This document shows positions 22,822 to 33,881 of a stretch of 64,000 bases of DNA, piece after piece. The stretch lies in contig JAJKFL010000026.1 in NCBI GenBank assembly GCA_021186555.1, forward strand, positions 8,019,709 through 8,083,708, in the 5' to 3' direction. The translations under genes and the position numbers were made by a program. How positions within the stretch are numbered: position 1 is the first letter of the stretch; each line of letters starts with the position of its first letter. The stretch comes from Reticulitermes speratus. Its lineage: Eukaryota; Arthropoda; Insecta; Blattodea; Rhinotermitidae. The notes under the pieces were generated by a model that was given only the letters and a program-made list of their open reading frames with translations, ran no database searches and was not told the origin of the DNA.

Positions 22822-22904
22822 CCTGGCTCCAACTTAGGTTTGCATATTTTTAAACTCACGACGCCTTTACAGAATATAGATTTCTACCATATTCCCAAAA
22901 GTGT

Positions 22905-23000
22905 AGGCTCTCCCGTGAAGGCTACCATGTTCTCGGATATAAGGCCTTGTAGCCTAATATACATTTATCTACGTTTCGGAAGAACATTCTGCTTGTCTCT
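22905..23000 (+). repeat. decayed F-type interspersed repeat
   Basis: Translates as VKATMFSDIRPCSLIYIYLR then FGRT, with CTACGTTTCGGAAGAACA at the position of the hammerhead GAAA/stem III half on the opposite strand. The other core half is damaged. Confidence 0.55.
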
Positions 23001-23156
23001 TCTAGCCAAAAAATGAATATTTCTCTTACTCTGAATATATAGGCAGCATGCTTCTCCGAAACGTCGGTGCCTGCTAGTAGATGGTACGGCGCCACAACTC
23101 AAATACAATAATCTTCGTGTAAATTCTGAAAGGTTCTGACGACGGTCTGTAACATT

Positions 23157-23377
23157 GAGAACTAACTGGTTTCTGGACTTCGTCCATCGTCCGGAAATCT
23201 AAAATCACGACGTTTCGGAAGCTGGATCTGTTTCCGTCCTCAGGTGAAGGGGGAGGGAGACACTCGGTTGGGTTTCTTAGACCGAGCTAACCTCAATCAC
23301 TTAGTCCAGCTTCCGAAACGTCGTGATTTTAGATTTCCGGACGATGGACAAGGTCCAGAAACCAATTAGTTCTCAAT
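23157..23377. mobile_element. fold-back element F5 (about 72-bp inverted arms)
   Basis: Left arm starting TTGAGAACTAACTGG and right arm ending CCAATTAGTTCTCAA are near-perfect complements of ~72 bases with few substitutions, separated by ~80 bases. The left arm plus adjoining loop holds a hammerhead on the minus strand. The right arm keeps GAAAC and stem I but has lost the CUGANGA half. Confidence 0.88.
23205..23247 (-). ncRNA. hammerhead ribozyme motif in F5
   Basis: Read on the minus strand: UCAC (23247-23244), CUGAGGA (23243-23237), one extra C, stem II GGAA/UUCC with an outer C-G pair, GAAA (23216-23213), CGUC with predicted cleavage after the C at 23209, then GUGA (23208-23205). Inner stem I UCAC/GUGA is 4 perfect pairs. 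Stem III is the self-complementary ACGU, too small to form in cis, so a dimer would be needed, as known for the minimal hammerheads of Penelope-like elements. Confidence 0.72.
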
Positions 23378-24135
23378 AATCTTCGTGTTTTCGGTCGTGA
23401 TATTCTCATATTTGAGTGCTATTACATATTTCCTAAAATGTATCGGAATTAATTCGTCACATTAAAAAAAATAGAGTACTGTTAAAGTATCCGTCCGGCT
23501 GGAATGCCTCACTCACATTCCCACAGTTTGTATTCTAAAATTTATTGTTTATTTTTTATTATTTTCATCTGACAAAATCCGATCCTACGTACACGTATAT
23601 GTAGATATATATATATGTATATATATATATATATGTATATGTGGGTAGTCAAATGACACGTTTCCCTTCCAATCGGATCAAAAACACCGGACCTTTCCCC
23701 ACCATTTCACCTGAGGATAGGAATTATCCAGTAAAAAAAAATACGGTTGTGTTGTTTGTTAATACAAAACGATGTGCAATGTTACAGGAACCAAAAACGC
23801 CTGAGTGTAATGTCATCCTCGTGATCCTTCGCATTTGACCTGAACCTCACTCTTTGTGTCGTGCCACATATATTAATTTATCTCAATAAATATGTATTAA
23901 AATTAACCTAGGTTTAGGATAATTTAGAACTTCAGTCAGTAATGTAACCACCCAAGATCCGCGTTTGAGCCTTGGACCGTGCCCCCAAGCATGACAGAAG
24001 GTATTATTTCTATTTCTGAGTGTAGTAAGTTTAGGGGCTGTAAGTATCTCGGCTGTCCTAACGGTTGTTGTAAAACATTGGTTGAACCTCGACTAGCCAT
24101 TAAGGTAAATTGCCTTTTAACCCTTTTTATACTGT
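23378..24135. other. no gene recognised; TA-rich microsatellite
   Basis: TA-rich run at about 23600-23640. The open frame 23641-23838 contains CCTTTCCCCACCATTTCACC and has no recognised domain. Confidence 0.5.
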
Positions 24136-24339
24136 GAGATCTGCGCTCTTCTGGGCTATTACGCAGCGTCGAGTGATAATCTTTACCGACGTTTCGGGAC
24201 AATGTATCGGTCCCATCTCCAAGGATCAATAAGTCTTCTTGAACTTTACCCTTTGAAGATGGGACTGATACGTTGTCCCGAAACGTCGGTAAAGATTATC
24301 ATTCGACGCTACGTGATATCCCAGAAGAGCGCAGTTCTC
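24136..24339. mobile_element. fold-back element F6, both arms
   Basis: Inverted arms of ~95 bases. The left begins GAGATCTGCGCTCTTCTGGG; the right ends CCCAGAAGAGCGCAGTTCTC. Both contain ACCGACGTTTCGGGACAA or its complement. Neighbouring sequence (GATATTGATGAGATCTGC at other copies) suggests the element extends beyond the pairing. Partial copies: 31920-32065, 36403-36552, 39262-39585, 54005-54093. Confidence 0.88.
24244..24294 (+). ncRNA. hammerhead-like fold in F6 with an interrupted core
   Basis: Stem I CTTTACC (24244-24250) pairs perfectly with GGTAAAG (24288-24294). Stem II is GGGAC/GTCCC with a 9-base loop, followed by GAAA and CGTC with the ACGU stem III. The core reads C-UU-UGAAGA: two extra U between the conserved C and UGA. 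The copy at 39485-39540 has one extra U. Probably inactive, but the fold is conserved across copies. Confidence 0.5.
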
Positions 24340-24789
24340 ATCAATATCGCGGTGGAAGTCTGAAATCACCAGTCTTTTGATAGCAATTTTTGTTATTGAG
24401 CTAGGAGCTCGGAGATAGTTTGGTTGTTGGAATGAAGGCATTAGTGTGGCATCTGCAATGAACGAGGCTGTACCTAGAACGAGCGAGCTCAGTTGATGTG
24501 AACAAGACTACAACGAAGGATAGCTCCTGTGTTAATCAGTGCCTTCTACGTATTAGCACTCCGTAACCAGTACCAGTATTAAAATTTGTGTATGCGAATT
24601 GTGTCAACTTATAAGCTATATGAACTAGCACAAATCTGCATTACAACCTGGGGCTGTTATCCAGAGATAGTGTTTGTCCTTGATTTGATATAGGCGGGAA
24701 ATCTTAAGAGACGTATTGACACTCCTGTATCATCCCTGAGAAGAGACCGTGCCAGCCGCTACCTGCCTGTATAGTAACCGAAGCCGGGA
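24340..24789. other. no gene recognised
   Basis: F6-like flank (GGTGGAAGTCTGAAATCACC near 24352) and unique sequence up to the tandem array. Confidence 0.5.
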
Positions 24790-25685
24790 ATTCAGTATCT
24801 AGATGACGGTTACAGTAGGACATGTACAGTTTTGTTACAGCAGTTTATCTGCTGTTTATCTAAACTACTGTAACAATTAAATTCAGTATCTAGATGACGG
24901 TTACAGTAGGATATGTACAATTTTGTTACAGCCGTTTATCTGCCGTTTATCTAAACTACTGTAACAATTAAATTCAGTATCTAGATGACGGTTACAGTAG
25001 GATATGTACAGTTTTGTTACAGCCGTTTATCTGCCGTTTATCTAAATTACTGTTACAATTAAATTCAGTATCTAGATGACGGTTACAGTAGGACATGTAC
25101 AGTTTTGTTGCAGCCGTTTATCTAAACTACTGTAACAATTAAATTCAGTATCTAGATGACGGTTACAGTAGGATATGTACAGTTTTGTTACAGCAGTTTA
25201 TCTGCCGTTTATCTAAACTACTGTAACAATTAAATTCAGTATCTAGATGACGGTTACAGTAGGATATGTACAGTTTTGTTACAGCCGTTTATCTGCCGTT
25301 TATCTAAATTACTGTTACAATTAAATTCAGTATCTAGATGACGGTTACAGTAGGACATGTACAGTTTTGTTGCAGCCGTTTATCTAAACTACTGTAACAA
25401 TTAAATTCAGTATCTAGATGACGGTTACAGTAGGACATGTACAGTTTTGTTACAGCCGTTTATCTGTCTTTTATCTAAACTACTGTAACAATTAAATTCA
25501 GTATCTAGATGACGGTTACAGTAGGACATGTACAGTTTTGTTACAGCCGTTTATCTGCCGTTTATCTAAACTACTGTAACAATTAAATTCAGTATCTAGA
25601 TGACGGTTACAGTAGGACATGTACAGTTTCGTTACAGCCGTTTATCTGCCAGTGGAAGTGCCTAAACTACTGTAACAATTAAATT
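24790..25685 (+). repeat. 91-bp tandem array (10 units, two of 80 bp)
   Basis: ATTCAGTATCTAGATGACGG starts units at 24790, 24881, 24972, 25063, 25143, 25234, 25325, 25405, 25496 and 25587. Units at 25063 and 25325 lack 11 bases of the CCGTTTATCTG segment. Each unit contains the inverted pair GTTACAGTAG / CTACTGTAAC and could form a hairpin. The order 91-91-80 recurs twice, so the array grew in trimers of about 262 bp. Confidence 0.97.
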
Positions 25686-27689
25686 AAACTCGACATTGGA
25701 ATCGTGCAATAATCTTTACCGAGTTTTCATTTTTGCTTAATTTGGTTTCACTTTACTTGATGGCCTCAATTTACTTCACGTGTACATTCCAGTAGTATTA
25801 AGACTCTTATTAAATTCGACTTACAGCACTTAATATGTGACTGTTACTAGGTGTCGCTTTAATTACTTTCATTCATTTTAAGGTCCTATTATTTAACAGT
25901 TTTGGGTTTGAATCTCCACCGCCCCAAATGAGATGCTTAGAATCGTCTGGGAAATAACATTCTCATCTCTGGAATTCACCTTGGTTACTTCTTGTTTAAT
26001 ATAAAAATGACATAAATGCATTATGCAAGGTGTTTTTGTTTCCAACCTGCAGAGGGCACCAATATTTGTCTGCCTTAGTACCTCTTATATAAATATAAGT
26101 TCAACTTTTCACTTTTGCTACAGCGTTTCTAACCTAATCTTCCTCCCAGAAGTACCATAATTTTTCTCTTCAGCCATTGTAAATATATTTAAAATAACGT
26201 ACATTTTATTAATCCTGTGGGCCACTTCGTGTCCTTATTCCAGCCTGTTTTGGGCACTCCTAAAATTAAACTATTCTCGTTCACCCTAAGGATTAAAATT
26301 TCACAGCCTTTATTTCTTGCAGTAAATGATTAAACATTACTATTACGTTGGTCGATGTCATTGGTTCAAGCGATTAGGAATCAGGCTTGTATTCGGGAGA
26401 CGCTCCGTTTGAATATCGGATGCACGCTCATCATGCTTACCGGGTTTCTGTGGTTCTCTTCTGCGCGCTATTGAAATACCAGGAGAGTATGTGTCATTAG
26501 AACACCACCATTTCTTTCCTTATCTCTTCAAATTTATCACTTGTTGTCACATTACCATTCCACGTTATATAATCTGAAATACACACAGCATTGTTACATA
26601 AAATATAAATAAACTAAAGATTATGTGCTCTCCGAGATCACCCTATGTTTATTATTTCACGTTTTTAAATATTTATCGATTAATTAAAGTTCGATATACT
26701 TAAATGCGAGGTCCGATCTGAATTTCCCGGACTGATTTTCATGCAACGTCAGTCACAGACGCTGTAGGGACTGTAGAGGACATATGCTTTATACAACTTT
26801 TTTGTATTTCCCCCAAACTGGAAGGAGGTCACTGCTTTGTATGCAGTTGGGAGTTACACACTGTTTTGTGTACAGATGCTTATAAATGAAGCCCCATTGT
26901 TAACCCTTTAAAGCCCAGTGGTTACTATATGCACCAACAGGTTTAACATTCACAAATTCTACGTTCTGCTCACACAGTGTATTTATGTATTTTGCATTTA
27001 TCTCAGAACAAACAGTGACTTTTTCCCTATGTTACATAAAATTGTTGGTTTTTATAACAGAGATTTAAAGTGTTTACTGCGTGGTAGGAGCTGGGTCTTG
27101 AAATAAAATTGTTTGCATTACGAAGTATTTTGTATGCATCGGCTTCTATATAGGACTTGGGAGTATGGCAATGGCAAACCCACAAATGCGCAAATCTTTA
27201 TTTTAGAAGCAACTAGGATATTTGATTGGTTGTTCTCGATTTCAGAAGGAGAGAATATCTGTCGAAGATAAGCCGTTCTTGGCTCCCAGTATCATGGCAC
27301 ACACATGAAGAAAACTGCCGTTTACCTTTTTGACAAAATTTTCACCGACAGACATTCTGCAAGGCTTTTAATTTCTGTTTTCTGAAACGTGTCAGTAGGA
27401 GGGGACAGACGTCGGTTATGTAAGTGCTGCGTCGTGACAACACATCTGATTGGGCGCTCTCTGTGAGCGAATGTTTAAAAAAAGCTTTACGTTCGGATTC
27501 TTTTTTTTAAGTTTTTTCTTTATTTCTCTGTACAATTACATAGTCTGTTACACAGCAATCTAAATACAATTGTTCCTTTAACCAATTGCCATGACGCGTT
27601 GTTACATTCAGATATTTCGCACTGGGCCATTCACCAGATTTGCAACATATAAACTATGCTGTGTCTCCAAAAATGAAATTAAATCGAAC
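25686..27689. other. no gene recognised
   Basis: No domain-bearing frame. Possible very old tRNA-like remnants: GTTTGAATCTCCACC near 25908 and GGTTCAAGCGATTAGG...CGTTTGAATATCGG at 26352-26420; both too degraded to call. Confidence 0.5.
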
Positions 27690-27945
27690 ATGAGGGTAAA
27701 TGTGTCCCTCTGTTTATGGGGGATGTTTGGTGTAGCTACATTTTTCACCTCGGAACTAGGTGGAGGAGATTGGTAACCTTCACCGCCCGGCAGATTTAAC
27801 CTAGATCCCCGGTACCATGGGATAAGAAGGTGGATTGACCCCAGAAGAGGTCTGACGGTTTGGAGAATAGAAGTATATTTTGCCCTTACGGTTATTCGAA
27901 ACAGAATTCCTCTGTCAGTTTAACTGCTGAGCTATCCTGGCTGCT
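27690..27945 (-). mobile_element. S4 SINE, diverged
   Basis: Blocks CACCTCGGAACTAGGTGGAG, CCCGGTACCATGGGAT and a head with GGTTATTCGAAACAG and GCTGAGCTATCCTGG are in S4 order. The B box is mutated. Confidence 0.7.
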
Positions 27946-28239
27946 GGAAAGAATATTTAAGGTAAATATATTTCAGAATGATCCACACATAACCCTGAAT
28001 TCCACAGGAAAATTGAGATTCTGAAATGGGAATATGGCGTACAGTGAATTCACAGTGAAGTCTTGTGTGTTGTAACACTTTGCATTCTGATGGAAGCGCA
28101 TACCAGCGTAATGAAGGAACATACTGCCTCGTCCGGTAGAGTAGTTATCGTTGGAAGGCCTTCCAAACTACATATTCCACATAATCTTGTCTTTCCATAG
28201 TGGTTACATAAATTAGATTTGAGGTTACCACGTAGCTGA

Positions 28240-28330
28240 AGATTCATGTTGCTATCTTCTGGGTTATGACACCGTGTAGTCTGGTAGGTGTCTTTCGTTG
28301 TTACAGAGTAACATGGAGGCAGTGTAGCCA
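28240..28330 (+). repeat. decayed F-type interspersed repeat
   Basis: Translates as VAIFWVMTPCSLVGVFRCYR on the plus strand, the classical shadow of this family, followed by AACATGGAGGCAGTG. The GTTTCG core has become TTTCGTTGTTACAG. Confidence 0.55.
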
Positions 28331-29834
28331 TATAAATCTGAAATGCTGGTACTTCACTGCCAAAGTGTACGATGTCATACCTCTAAAGAAAATTATGTGA
28401 ACCTGAAATGTCATATTGTTCATTGCATATGCTCCAAAAAATGCAATAGAACGTAATACTTTTCGTGACTTGGGTTAGGAAGATTGAGAGGGACAAATTA
28501 TTTTGTTCCGGTCTCAGACATATTTGCCTTTATTCGGATGTACTTCAGAATTACAAGAATATTGAACACTGCATTACACCTCTTCCTATTATCCAAACAT
28601 GAGTAAGAAATTGATGCTATGTTACCATAACAGTCCCAGTAATAAATTTTTTGTTCCTTGTCCATTTTTTTTTTGTTTTTCTTTCTGCCTTCTCCTTTCT
28701 TTTGTTATGAATTCTTTCCACTTTCCTTCCCTTATTCCGTTTATTTAATATAGTGTTCTTTATTTTGACTATCTTTCCTTTTTCTGTTTCACCTAACGTC
28801 TTCATTTCGCTGTCTGACTTTCTGTCTCACTCACTCACACACACACACACGCGCGCACACACATGGATTCTGAAAGCTTGTAAGATAAAATTTTACCCTA
28901 AAGTCATAACTGTATACTGTGGGATCCTACAAGCTAATATTCTCCTTCTACAAACTCCGGAGTTACTCCGGTCTTCATAGTCCTGTAGGAGCAAGAATGA
29001 CGTCTAAAGTTAATGGAGATGGGCAGTTTAATCCCATAATGCCCCCTGTCTCCTTTACCCCTCGCATCCCTTCTTTCTTCATCCCACAATCTTGAGAGTG
29101 TAATGCAAATGTTTCAGCTTTACAAAGCAGTAGCAAGGAGTTCATCTCCATGCGGCATTCAAATAAAATAAAGCTAATTAAGTGCTCTACGCGTGGTGAA
29201 TTTTTAAGTTTCCTAAAGGTTACGGCTTAAAACTTTGTGTCTTTTATATTTTCGTTGCAGTCAAGTTCATAATGTAATGGCAGGTTCCAAGCAGTCAATG
29301 TGTAAAAAGGATTCTGTAGGTGAAATTAAATAATATGAAATAAGAGGGGTTACAAAGGGAAGAGTAAACTGACAGGTTGGGGGGAAAAATGAAGTTGTAA
29401 TATTTAAAATGATGGTGGCCCTCGCGCTGTTGTATGGAAGTGGAGTGTTGGTTAACAGCACAACAAATAAAATTCGAGCATAAAAAGTACAATTCTAAGA
29501 AATTACAAATGATTAAATACAATATATCAACTTAAACCGGACAGATATTTTGATATCTGAATGAAGCTCACTGATTCCGAGTAGGTCACCGTAATGATCA
29601 TGATGCAAATTCAGTTCAATTCAATATTTATTTATTTATTTACGTTGTGACTTAAAGACACAAATATAATTATCAAAAAAGCACAAATACAAAAATACGT
29701 GAAACACAAAAAGGAAAAACGTAAAACTTAAAAATGAAATAATCAACTTGTGTCTCACCATCCTGACAACATCCCGACAAGCAGGTTAGCAAACGAAAGA
29801 CATCTGTCAGAAGTACATATTAGTGGTGGTGGTT
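28331..29834. other. no gene recognised; CA microsatellite
   Basis: ACTCACTCACACACACAC followed by GCGCGCACACACA at 28826-28864. Poly-T/pyrimidine-rich stretch at 28660-28700. Frames here translate low-complexity sequence. Confidence 0.5.
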
Positions 29835-30115
29835 GTTCATTCATTCATTCTGCAGTCTGTCTTACGACAGGTCCGTAGCCTCTTCCAAAGCGAGTTCTCC
29901 ACACGGTGCGATCTAGTGCTTCCTCTTTCAATTTCCAGTATCTTCTCTTTTCCTTAAGGTCATCCAGTAGCTGCTTACGTCTTCTCCCTCGTCTTCTCGT
30001 CATTTCTATCCTTCCTCTAACTTTCCTTCAACCACGTGTTTTAGAAGGCAGTTTCTACGCAAGATGTGACCAATCCAGTTAGCCTTTCTTCTTTTTATTG
30101 TATGTAGGATATGTA
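29835..30115 (-). mobile_element. L-B LINE 3' fragment
   Basis: Antisense L-B tail: TTCATTCATTCATTCTGCAG then the complement of the QTAE stop region. The minus-strand coding ends upstream in IKRRKANWIGHILRRNCLLK. It is truncated at 30115 and abuts a GAT/GGT-rich microsatellite, which the reading frame 30006-30380 runs into. Confidence 0.85.
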
Positions 30116-30376
30116 GGTGGTTGTGATGATGATAATTATGTTGATGGTGGTGGTGATGATGATGATGACGATGACGATGATAATAGTAATAATAATAATA
30201 ATAATTCCAACGGCGTCTTACTCGGGCTTGTGTAGAGAATATCTTGTAAAATGGTGTAAAATGTGTGATAATTATGATGATAATGATGGAGGTGTTGGCG
30301 GTGGCGGCGGCAGCGGATGTGGTGGTGGTGACGGTGGCGGTTGTGGTGGTGGTAGTGGTAATAATAATAATAGTCA
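30116..30376. repeat. GAT/GGT/AAT trinucleotide-rich tract
   Basis: Mixed trinucleotide runs at 30117-30204 and 30262-30371 flank a short unique piece. Both strands stay open because stops are rare in such repeats; predicted methionine/valine-, glycine- or histidine/threonine-rich peptides are not genes. Confidence 0.9.
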
Positions 30377-30382
30377 GCAAGT

Positions 30383-30600
30383 ATGAACCGCTGTAGCGAC
30401 TACGCTACTGACTGGACGGTCCGGTGTTCGAATCCCGGTAGTGGCAAGAGAGTTTTCTTTTCAGCAAAACGTCCAGACCGGCTCTGGGGCCCACCCAGCT
30501 TCCTATTCAATGGGTACCGGGTACCGTGAACTTAACCACTCACTACTCCCCTATATACCTTCATGTTCTGGCCAGGGAAAACTTACCGTTGCTTTTTACT
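30383..30600 (+). mobile_element. S4 SINE, plus strand, good B box
   Basis: Head CCGCTGTAGCGACTACGCTA and B box CCGGTGTTCGAATCCCGGTA, then ACGTCCAGACCGGCTCTGGG and a body with CAATGGGTACCGGGTACCG. The 3' end is lost before the L-B copy. Confidence 0.82.
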
Positions 30601-30626
30601 TTAATAATCTGCATGTAGCACTGCAG

Positions 30627-31110
30627 TTTAGGGAAGAAACTAGTAAAGTGCTACATTTGGAGCGTAGCTTTGTGTGGTGCTGAAACGTGGACACTTCGGA
30701 AAGTAGATCAGAAGTATCTGGAAAGTTTTGAAATGTGGTGCTGGAGAAGAATGGAGAAGATCAGTTGGACCGATCGTGTGAGAAATGAAGAAGTATTACA
30801 CAGAGTGAAGGAGGAGAGGAATATCGTACATATAATAAAAAGAAGAAAGGGTAACTGGATTGGTCACATCTTGCGTAGGAACTGCCTTCTGAAACATGTG
30901 ATTGAAGGAAAGTTAGAGGGAAGGATAGAAATGACGGGAAGACGAGGAAGAAGGCGTAAGCAGCTACTGGATGACCTTAAGGAAAAGAGAAGATACTGGA
31001 AATTGAAAGAGGAAGCACTAGATCGCACCCTGTGGAGAACTCGCTTTGGAAGAGGCTACGGACCTGTCGTAAGACAGACTGCAGAATGAATGAATTAATT
31101 AATTAATTAA
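30627..31110 (+). mobile_element. L-B LINE C-terminal fragment with open frame
   Basis: Frame 30670-31089 (139 codons) carries GAETWTLRKVDQKYLESFEM, WCWRRMEKISWTDRVRNEEV, NWIGHILRRNCLLKHV and TGRRGRRRKQLLDDLKEKRR, stopping after VVRQTAE. The tail is ATGAATGAATTAATTAATTA. It is intact to the stop but lacks everything 5' of the last ~150 residues. It lies in inverted orientation to 29835-30115. Confidence 0.9.
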
Positions 31111-31704
31111 TGAACCCCTGCCTATCAGCTCGATTTTGAACGCGTTTCGTATACCAAATAGCAGAAAGGCTCCAGACAATCCTTTGTTACTATTATTCTT
31201 GTTAAAGCATTCAGTCAAATTCTACTCTTTCTAACTGCTTTCTTCTTTAAGATTTTGCGACGCTTCTTGATCGACTGATAATGCCCTTCGACCTGTCTTT
31301 CAGTCTTTTATTTTTTCCACCACCCAAATGTATTAAGAACCCCTACTCTGAGCCTTATATGTGGAACTCAGCGGTAATTGGTCAGCGCCAACGCTTTGTC
31401 ACCATAAAGCCTCTGAATTATTCAACGAGCCTTGAGCCAGGACTTAAGGGAATTTTGAGATCGAATGTAGTGGATGTCGCTGAGTTGAAATGTTAATAAT
31501 GTAAGGTCTCTCTATTCGTGTGTTTATATATTCACTGTACACCCAGAAACATAGGTCTAATTAATAAACCATGTTAATTAGAAGCTGAAGTTCATAGGAC
31601 ATGTTAGCCCATGTTTCATAATATATAGCACACGTTGCTTTGTATGGATATCAGACTTGTCCCATATTCAGCTTAAGTTGCTAAATGTTTAGCGTAATGT
31701 AAAC
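31111..31704. other. no gene recognised
   Basis: Unique-looking sequence; the frame 31281-31496 has no recognised domain. Confidence 0.5.
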
Positions 31705-31885
31705 TGCTTAGGAGAATCGGGTGATGAAATCAACAGGATGGGGACGAGAGGGGCGTGTGGCGGGTTTAGGGAAGGGGAGGTACATAGAGGGTTTCGGTGG
31801 AGAAACCTGAAGGAAAGGGCTACTTGGAAGACTTGGGTGTAGATGGCAGGATAATATTAAAATGATTCATCAAGAGGTAATGGCA
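31705..31885 (+). mobile_element. L-A LINE fragment, strongly decayed
   Basis: Matches the L-A segment GGTGATCAAATCAAG...GGATAATATTAAAATGG with many changes (GGGTGATGAAATCAACAGG, GGCAGGATAATATTAAAATG). No open frame survives. Confidence 0.7.
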
Positions 31886-31919
31886 TTCTGGACGTAACAA
31901 AAATTCACCGATGGAACAT

Positions 31920-32065
31920 GAGCATACGTGATTTCAGACTTCCACCGCGATGTAGATGAGATCTGCGCTCTTCTGGGATATTACGTAGATTTGATAGTTC
32001 TGTACCGACGTTTCGAGAAAACCTATCGGTTCTATCTTCAAAGGTCACGAAGTCCAAGAAGAAAG
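31920..32065 (+). mobile_element. F6 left-arm fragment
   Basis: CGTGATTTCAGACTTCCACC, GAGATCTGCGCTCTTCTGGG, ACCGACGTTTCGAGAAAACC and TCTTCAAAGGTCACG follow F6 order. No complementary right arm follows. Confidence 0.8.
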
Positions 32066-32379
32066 CATATTATTGGTGGTGACATTTGGGGACAGCGAAC
32101 ATAATAGGGGAAATGTCCTCGAAACTGGCACATATGGGAGCAAAACTTTTATTGACCAGGAGATTAACTTGACCGTTAATTAGAAAACAAAAAACATATT
32201 TTTATATTTAGTGAGTAATAAATTTGAAAGGGTTTGGAAGGAAGCAGTCTTGGATTAATCTACGTACTATCAACATTCGTTAGGAGCGACTGATTAAAAC
32301 CACGTTAAATCTGTGAGGGTAGCCAGTGTATCGGTGAAAGACTAACACGTCAACTTGATTTGTCGCTACTGTAACCCCT

Positions 32380-32740
32380 TGTTAATTAGTTAGTTAGTTA
32401 GTTAGTTGCTTAGATAGTTAGTGAGCTAGCTACTTACCTAGATAGTTAGTTAGCTGCCTAGATAGATAGCTGCTAAGTTAGTTAGTTACCTAGTTACCTA
32501 CTTGGCTAATTAGTTAGCTAGGTACTTACCTATCTAACTAATCAGCTACCTAAGTAGGTAGCTGATTAGTTAGTTAGTTCGCTGGCTACTTAGCTAATTA
32601 CTTATTTATGTACTTAGTTTTTCAGTTAGTCGTATTAGTTAATTAGTTTTTGTTTGTTAGTTTTCGCAGTTATATTAATAAGTCAGACAGTTAATTAGCT
32701 ACTTAGTCAATTAATTAAAATATAGTTTATTTTGTTGGCT
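32380..32740 (+). repeat. degenerate TTAG tetranucleotide tract
   Basis: GTTAGTTAGTTAGTTAG at 32386-32405 grades into about 300 bases of TTAG, TTAC and GATAG variants, with a local palindrome CTAACTAATCAGCTACCTA / TAGGTAGCTGATTAGTTAG at about 32535-32578. L-A copies end in the same tetranucleotide, so it may be an over-grown L-A tail (inference); a 180-bp L-A fragment lies ~500 bases upstream. Confidence 0.85.
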
Positions 32741-33330
32741 GGTTAGTCAGATATTTACTTATATAGACTAATAATAGCATCAGTAGTACACGGTGCTGAC
32801 ATGCATTGTATTGACATGCAGTCACTCCGCATGTGTAGATATTACACGTGCAGCATGTCGGGATGCTGTAAGGTATTGAAGAAATGTCATGCACAAACAC
32901 TGGTGTTGCAAGCGGACTGTGGCAGGTAGCTGAGTTATGTAGATACAGTTTCATTTTAGGAAGCCCGGACATTTCGTTTTTTGCGTGCGAATAGAGCGTG
33001 GAGTTTTATTCACGTGTTACACTGAAGTCTTGGAGGATTACGAATAGTAAGAAAGGTATTAAATGTGTGACATTTGAGGTTAGCAAAGCGGTGTTTATAA
33101 CGAGCCAAATCTTCTAGGTTATGCCGTCTTGAGTGTTGAGAAATATTTGCCGACGTTTAGGAAGAGCTCATTTCCTCCCTCTTCGGGTTATAGGCAGTCA
33201 AATAAATCGAATTGTCTTCTCATGCCCTGAGGATAAATATCGCCAGTTGAAAAGGCGTTATGCACCAGACGACATGAAGCTTGAAATTATTAAAACTTTC
33301 CATGTTAAAGGTTTCGTTATGAATGTTTGT
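32741..33330. other. no gene recognised
   Basis: The frame 33133-33663 enters the antisense L-A copy from 33333. Its first ~65 codons have no recognisable domain. Confidence 0.5.
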
Positions 33331-33332
33331 TT

Positions 33333-33745
33333 TTGGCTAACTTCACGGGGCAGAGTCCTTCTTGAAAAGATAGTCAAAGAAATTCCCCGCATTTTATGGA
33401 ACCCGAAATTTCATTACGGCCTTCAAAACAGCCCACCACTTTCCCCTATCCCGAATAAGATCAACCCAGTCCACAACTTCCTAATAAATTTCTTTACTAT
33501 CCATTTTAATGTTATACTCCCATCTACGTCTAGGTTTTCCAAGTGGTCCTTTTCCCTACGGTTTTCCCACCAAAATCGTGTATGCACCCCTTCCCTCTCC
33601 CCACGCACCACATACCCCCCCCCCCCGCCCATCCCATTCTTCTTGATTTTGTCACATAAATAATATTTTGTTAGTAGTAAAGATCATGAAACTCCTCTCT
33701 GTTAAATTTTGTCCAGTGACCTCTTACCTCATCCCTCATAATTTA
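33333..33745 (-). mobile_element. L-A LINE 3' fragment, decayed
   Basis: Tail block CAGAGTCCTTCTTGAAAAG, then CCCCGCATTTTATGGAACCC and the antisense of the [11 protein letters not shown] region with frameshifts. A C-run at 33616-33627 interrupts it. Confidence 0.8.
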
Positions 33746-33881
33746 AGCTTGCAAGAAATTACAAATGATTTGGGTAAAATATTGATTGTTAGCAAGATAA
33801 TTTTTTTTCACTAATAATGCCACGTATCTAAGATAAACTAAAAAAGGACCTTAATATTATTCTCACCGTGCATGTTTTTTA

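Noticed and set aside
30006..30386. Histidine/threonine- and glycine/methionine-rich frames on both strands
   Set aside because: Both are translations of GAT/GGT trinucleotide repeats fused to a LINE tail.
32380..32740. Interstitial telomeric repeat
   Set aside because: The unit is the tetranucleotide TTAG, not TTAGG, and matches L-A tails better.
33133..33663. 176-codon frame as a gene
   Set aside because: The second half runs antisense through an L-A LINE fragment and a C-run; the first half has no recognisable domain.
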